Source: Actinomycetota bacterium (GTDB lineage: Bacteria; Actinomycetota; Acidimicrobiia; Acidimicrobiales; Microtrichaceae). From it: 6,309 nucleotides of DNA. This document shows positions 4,201 through 6,309 of this stretch, piece after piece. The DNA lies in contig WLLG01000137.1 in assembly GCA_009700815.1 (NCBI GenBank), forward strand, positions 1 to 6,309. The letters are read 5' to 3'. The position numbers and the translations under genes were made by a program. How positions within the stretch are numbered: the stretch's first letter is position 1; every line of letters begins with the position of its first letter. The notes under the pieces are model-generated. The model saw only the letters and a program-made list of their open reading frames with translations. It made no database searches and had not been told where the DNA came from.

Positions 4201-6309
4201 ATTTCAGGCGTACCGACTGGCTCAAGCTGTGTCATTGATGAACAGCCAGACGGCTCGACTGACGGCTCTTTCGAACAGATCATTCCTGCCAACGGCGCTG
4301 CTGTCACCATTTCGCCGACGGGAGCTTCGAACAGAGCCGAGTTCGTAAATAAGCGCCGTACCGGAGCGCTCGTCATCTCGAAGCTCTTCCCGCAGGGGAG
4401 TCTGGGAGATCCAGACAAAGAGTTCCAGTTCAGTTGGGACTGCGGGCCCGAGCCACGTTCTATCGCCCTCAAGGCCGGACAGAGCCATCGCGTAGAAGCA
4501 CTACCTACGGGCACGCAGTGTGCGGTGGTCGAAGCAGCGGCACCCGGCTATGAAACCACTGTTGATCCTGCGAGTGGGAGCGTTCAGATTCGTGAGGGCG
4601 ACAACACCGTGACGTATACAAATAGGCGTTCAACTGGCACGCTACAAATCGTCAAACAGCTTGTCCCTGCCAACGATCCAGGACTCTTCGACCTTTCAAT
4701 TGTCGGGCAACTCACTCAGGGTCCATTCGGCAACAATGGCAAAACCGACACCGCTGTGTTGCCGACTGGCTCGTACCTCATAGCTGAATCTGCAGCAGCA
4801 ACCTCTCCGACGGCTTTGGCCGACTACGACACGAGCCTCATGTGTCTAGATAAGGGCGTCCCCATGCAATTGGGCCTTGACGGTGCTGTGCCCGTCGGGG
4901 CTAACTCCGAAGTCATCTGCACCTACACCAACAAGCGAAAGGCCACTGTAGAAATAACGAAGGCACTTTCACCGGCCGAGGATGAGGGTCGCTTCACACT
5001 GACGCTCGACGGCGTTGGCAAGGTCACCGGTGGCAACGGTGCCACGACCGGCGCGCTCGTGATTCCGACTGGCCCGCACACAGTGGGAGAGACCGCCGGA
5101 AATGCGAGCACAAATCTTGATGATTACAACAGTTTCACGAGTTGCAGCACGAACGGTGGCCAAGGCGTACTTGGCGGCGCAATCACTGCCGAATACGGAG
5201 ACGCGATTGTTTGCACGGTCTCCAACACCCGAAAGTCTGCAGATCTGTCGATCACCAAAACTGCCGTGACTCCATGGGTAGAACCTGGAGGGGTTGCAAC
5301 GTTCTCGCTGACTGTTTCGAATGCCGCTGGCGCAGGAACTGCGCGCCAAGTGCAAGTACTTGACCCGCTCCCCGCTGGAACGACGTACCTCTCGAGTCAG
5401 GGAGATATCTGCGATCCGGTCGGTACTACCTGTGAAATCGGAACACTCGCTGCGGGTGCTTCTCGTACTTTCACAATCACCTATAGGGTCAATTCACCTA
5501 CCGATGCCCTAGTGGTGCACAACGAGGCCACTGTGACTTCTCCTGACGACTTGGAGTCACCAGGAGCAGAAGCCGATGTGCCGGTTGCCAGAATCGGCGT
5601 AGTGAAATCCGCCGCAGAGGGCTGGTTCAATGCAGTTGGTTCCACCATCAACTACTCCTATGTGGTCACAAACCTCGGTGGCATTGACCTCACTGGAGTG
5701 ACGGTTACTGACAACAAGATTCCATCGGCTGCGATCGACTGCAACGGTGCGACTGCCGGTAACGGTCAGCCATTCGCCCTAGCAGTTGGGGCATCTGCAA
5801 CATGCAGCGCATCTGCGACAGTGGACGCAGGAGATGTCTCTGCTGGTCGCGTCGACAACGTGGCAACAGCGGACTCTGACCAGACTTCTCCAACCGCCGA
5901 CACGTGGACCGTTCCGCTCGCTGCGCTTGATCTCACCAAGACCCTTGACTCACTAGGGCCCTTCAAGCTTGGCGACACCTTGGAGTACACAATTGTTGCT
6001 CGTAACACTGGTCAGATAGCCCTCAGCGGCCTCACCATTGCCGACGCCGCAGCCGATGGGTTTGATTCGGCAACCGACTGCAACCCTGCTTTGCCAATTA
6101 CGAGCCTTGCTATCGGGAGCAGTGTTACTTGCAGCGCCGTCCATAAGGTCACCCAAGATGACATAGACGAAGGGTCTTTTACGAACGCTGCAACTGCAGA
6201 CACGGTCGAAACCCCACCAGCTTCAGATGAGGTCACAACGAACTTCGACAGAACACCATCGCTCGACTTCGTCAAAACGGTTACCTCGGCTGGCCCATAC
6301 GAGCTTGGC
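1159..6309 (+). CDS. Giant secreted multidomain surface protein (head plus DUF11/DUF5979/SpaA-like/DUF7507 repeats), 3'-truncated by the window edge
   Basis: A single frame without stops gives 1717 codons and runs off the window. The protein begins with a signal peptide, so it is exported. A head domain of about 390 residues follows, and then at least twelve Ig-like modules of about 90-165 residues: one DUF11-like, six DUF5979-type, two SpaA/prealbumin-like, one DUF11, and two full plus one partial DUF7507-like. Composition is rich in Thr, Ser, Ala, Gly, Val and Asn and poor in Lys and Arg, typical of cell-surface stalks. Cys residues occur in pairs per module, suggesting disulfides formed outside the cell. 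Many modules carry Lys/Glu/Asn or Lys/Asp/Asn sets placed as in isopeptide-bonded folds. Proteins of this build are usually adhesins or cell-wall-anchored stalks, but no LPxTG motif, membrane anchor or sortase gene is visible because the C-terminus is outside. Surface exposure is well supported; adhesion is inferred. The ligand is unknown. Confidence 0.93.
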   Translation, partial: MSSRLSKWKSIGFRVAAAIIATVLFHTGLPLVWAGDSSASAEFGAGQPARYNENVNGDFLLIGNTVLKCLSSNTLCTNNGEVNDDLLMNNNDPDGAGPLFNGSSGSLTTPSGAVVDAAYLYWGGNLGAKGTTSNSYYCNPTKNPASMATADRSAANSVQLAVAGGAYATVSADTVHTHPVGGVSQIPTTSDNDPGRWGLVYEGVADVTASFAGVTGATATSVSVANIQAAQGNNCHAGWALALVYKFPTVNCLTGNEDGANKRNDYRNVAIYDGLLRQAQNSADTVTTLSGFITTGDPSTSSTLRLGAVAWEGDQYLTNDSLKVKASSAAGEGTLVDPAGPSGTSNFFDSGKQPIADHNIDLDVDPDSGAVIQQGFVNGRNDGHGVDAKTQTTSVPGGTSSIDVRFETTGDNYYPGGFALSSPITCLLAMEKDQAVNGVPVARDNSTNPNPAVIAGDEISYRVPARAVGDVQLTGVLMTDVIPAGTTYVAGSGKWGVGNTALGASAAPNSASFAGNTVSANVGALDPLTGGVCAAGKTCYAELQFKVTVNPGQAAGTIVTNQAQADFSASGVSNIKENSNEVTDKIGALLSVTKNVVNPAPGDSGSFNFAVACNGSPLPDSPFSLTNGQTNTLTVPPGSTCSVTETTNSSYQVVVTGDITSNGGSVLMDANKAATFTNTRQYGSINVVKVVRAVTGDPVSAPTFKFTVACPAVTGYPQELTIGGSGGSASTPTNIPFGANCTVTEASNPGWSSTPTVSINPVDATVETAEFTNTRQTGSLTISKTTAGGNGTFSFAVNCDGSAFDSARSVATVGNSGSITISGIPSGINCVVTETVPLGWDLTTPNDVQVSIPASSTVTANFTNTRQTADLVITKAVSGAYAVGVSGTFDFVVNCGDAGTFSPSIQASNTQNGTATISGIPVGSTCQLKETVPSGWVLDTSVPGNTNPRSLTIQQTGNNTTFTNSREVGDLTISKTIDQGSGSFVFAATCNQATVAGSPFTIAIAAPETAGSVVISGVPTGSSCVIDEQPDGSTDGSFEQIIPANGAAVTISPTGASNRAEFVNKRRTGALVISKLFPQGSLGDPDKEFQFSWDCGPEPRSIALKAGQSHRVEALPTGTQCAVVEAAAPGYETTVDPASGSVQIREGDNTVTYTNRRSTGTLQIVKQLVPANDPGLFDLSIVGQLTQGPFGNNGKTDTAVLPTGSYLIAESAAATSPTALADYDTSLMCLDKGVPMQLGLDGAVPVGANSEVICTYTNKRKATVEITKALSPAEDEGRFTLTLDGVGKVTGGNGATTGALVIPTGPHTVGETAGNASTNLDDYNSFTSCSTNGGQGVLGGAITAEYGDAIVCTVSNTRKSADLSITKTAVTPWVEPGGVATFSLTVSNAAGAGTARQVQVLDPLPAGTTYLSSQGDICDPVGTTCEIGTLAAGASRTFTITYRVNSPTDALVVHNEATVTSPDDLESPGAEADVPVARIGVVKSAAEGWFNAVGSTINYSYVVTNLGGIDLTGVTVTDNKIPSAAIDCNGATAGNGQPFALAVGASATCSASATVDAGDVSAGRVDNVATADSDQTSPTADTWTVPLAALDLTKTLDSLGPFKLGDTLEYTIVARNTGQIALSGLTIADAAADGFDSATDCNPALPITSLAIGSSVTCSAVHKVTQDDIDEGSFTNAATADTVETPPASDEVTTNFDRTPSLDFVKTVTSAGPYELG
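1261..2430 (+). other. N-terminal head domain of the surface protein (about residues 35-424)
   Basis: This region precedes the repeats and is not itself repetitive. It contains NGDFLLIGNTVLKC, a DPDGAG loop followed by FNGSSGSL, AAYLYWGG, GWALALVY followed by RNVAIYDG, and AVAWEGDQ followed by NDSLKV and NFFDSG. From memory, this string of motifs matches the N-terminal region shared by many bacterial DUF11-repeat surface proteins, where it is mainly beta-sheet with no assigned function. Cys residues are at 69, 76, 138, 235 and 252, with another at 426 just past the boundary. No TQxA-type thioester motif is seen. As the most membrane-distal part of a stalked protein it is the likeliest ligand-binding element; that is inference. 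Confidence 0.6.
2431..2916 (+). other. DUF11-like Ig domain joining head and stalk (about residues 425-586)
   Basis: The segment carries DUF11 landmarks in order: a first strand with Lys432, GDEISYRV, LTGVLMTDVIPAGTTY with Asp480, a Cys pair at 533 and 539, and a last strand IVTNQAQADF with Asn561. It is longer than usual because of inserts after Lys432 and between the TDVIPAG motif and the Cys pair. It probably acts as a structural adaptor between the head and the DUF5979 array. Confidence 0.65.
2917..4632 (+). repeat. Six tandem DUF5979/CnaB-like domains (residues 587-1158)
   Basis: The repeat units are 2917-3201, 3202-3486, 3487-3759, 3760-4059, 4060-4359 and 4360-4632. Each has a first strand of the form G-x-L-x-I-x-K, then F-x-F-x-x-x-C, then G-x-x-C-x-x-x-E, and ends in a strand like FTNTR. 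Candidate isopeptide residues Lys/Glu/Asn are 594/645/678, 689/745/773, 784/834/864, 875/930/964, 975/1028/1064 and 1075/1125/1155. Cys pairs are 613/641, 710/741, 799/830, 895/926, 990/1024 and 1095/1121. The copies differ clearly at the DNA level, so this is an old expansion rather than a fresh tandem duplication. The layout fits SpaA/CnaB-fold stalk modules stabilised by isopeptide and disulfide bonds. Bond formation is inferred, not seen. Confidence 0.85.
4633..5235 (+). repeat. Two SpaA/prealbumin-like domains with a different cysteine layout (residues 1159-1359)
   Basis: The units are 4633-4941 and 4942-5235. They keep the first-strand Lys (1166, 1268), the Glu (1210, 1311) and the last-strand Asn (1258, 1356) of the preceding array. 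They lack the Cys four residues before the Glu, where Tyr (YLIAE) and His (HTVGE) stand instead. Their two Cys lie later, at 1229/1254 and 1329/1352, the second always four residues before the Asn (CTYTN, CTVSN). This resembles the prealbumin-like SpaA subgroup of actinobacterial surface proteins and marks a change of module class within the stalk. Confidence 0.75.
5236..5586 (+). other. DUF11 repeat domain (residues 1360-1476)
   Basis: The domain starts with ADLSITKTAV (Lys1367), continues with GGVATFSLTVSN and VQVLDPLPAGTTYLSS (Asp1402), has a Cys pair at 1418 and 1425 followed by GTLAAGASRTFTI, and ends with VVHNEATVTS (Asn1455). This is the standard order for DUF11 (conserved repeat) domains of extracellular stalks. 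It separates the CnaB-like array from the DUF7507-like array. Confidence 0.8.
5587..6309 (+). repeat. DUF7507-like Ig repeats, two complete and one cut by the window end (from residue 1477)
   Basis: The units are 5587-5919, about 5920-6249 and a partial one from about 6250. They share I/L-x-x-x-K-T/S, a short stretch then G-S/D-T-I/L-x-Y-x-V/I, N-x-G-x-I-x-L-x-G-L/V-T-I/V-x-D, a Cys pair (1528/1549 and 1641/1658), V-T/S-x-x-D-I/V and a closing N-x-A-T-A-D. The third copy begins DFVKTVTSAGPYELG and is interrupted, so the array certainly continues downstream. These are structural stalk modules. The family name is given from memory of the motif pattern. Confidence 0.75.

Noticed and set aside
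2917..6309. CRISPR-like or short tandem DNA repeat array
   Set aside because: The periodicity of about 270-330 bases is protein-domain repetition in one continuous reading frame, with diverged DNA and no short identical repeats with spacers.

Overview
The window looks like chromosomal DNA from an actinobacterium. The base composition is moderately GC-rich (judged by eye, not counted). The first gene ends in a C-terminus typical of actinobacterial acyl-CoA ligases. The second carries DUF5979-, DUF11- and DUF7507-type repeats, which are common in large actinobacterial surface proteins. I cannot name a genus. All real coding capacity is on the + strand, in two genes that are both cut by the window edges.

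Bases 1-1055 hold the C-terminal two thirds of an AMP-forming acyl-CoA synthetase (FadD/AlkK-like). Its start lies upstream: the codons before the first ATG already encode the PKGV end of the ATP-binding P-loop. Bases 1056-1158 are a short intergenic gap with a CTAG-rich palindromic patch and, near its end, a strong Shine-Dalgarno sequence.

Bases 1159-6309 are one uninterrupted reading frame of 1717 codons that is still open at the window end. It is a secreted multidomain protein. The order is signal peptide (about residues 1-34), a large N-terminal head (about 35-424), one DUF11-like domain (about 425-586), six DUF5979/CnaB-like domains (587-1158), two SpaA/prealbumin-like domains (1159-1359), one DUF11 domain (1360-1476) and at least two and a half DUF7507-like domains (from 1477). 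It reads as a surface adhesin or stalk: a head held away from the cell on a long rod of Ig-like modules. No anchor is visible because the C-terminus lies outside.

The most interesting signal is the regularity of that rod. In eight consecutive domains a Lys, a Glu and an Asn sit where CnaB folds make Lys-Asn isopeptide bonds. The Asn of one domain is followed by the Lys of the next after 11 residues in seven of eight junctions and after 10 in the other. Each domain also has exactly two Cys. Their placement changes class part-way along: C-x3-E in the first six domains, C-x3-N in the next two. The following DUF11/DUF7507 domains show a different candidate triad, Lys-Asp-Asn, with an invariant 35-residue Lys-Asp spacing. 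The two genes have no evident functional link.
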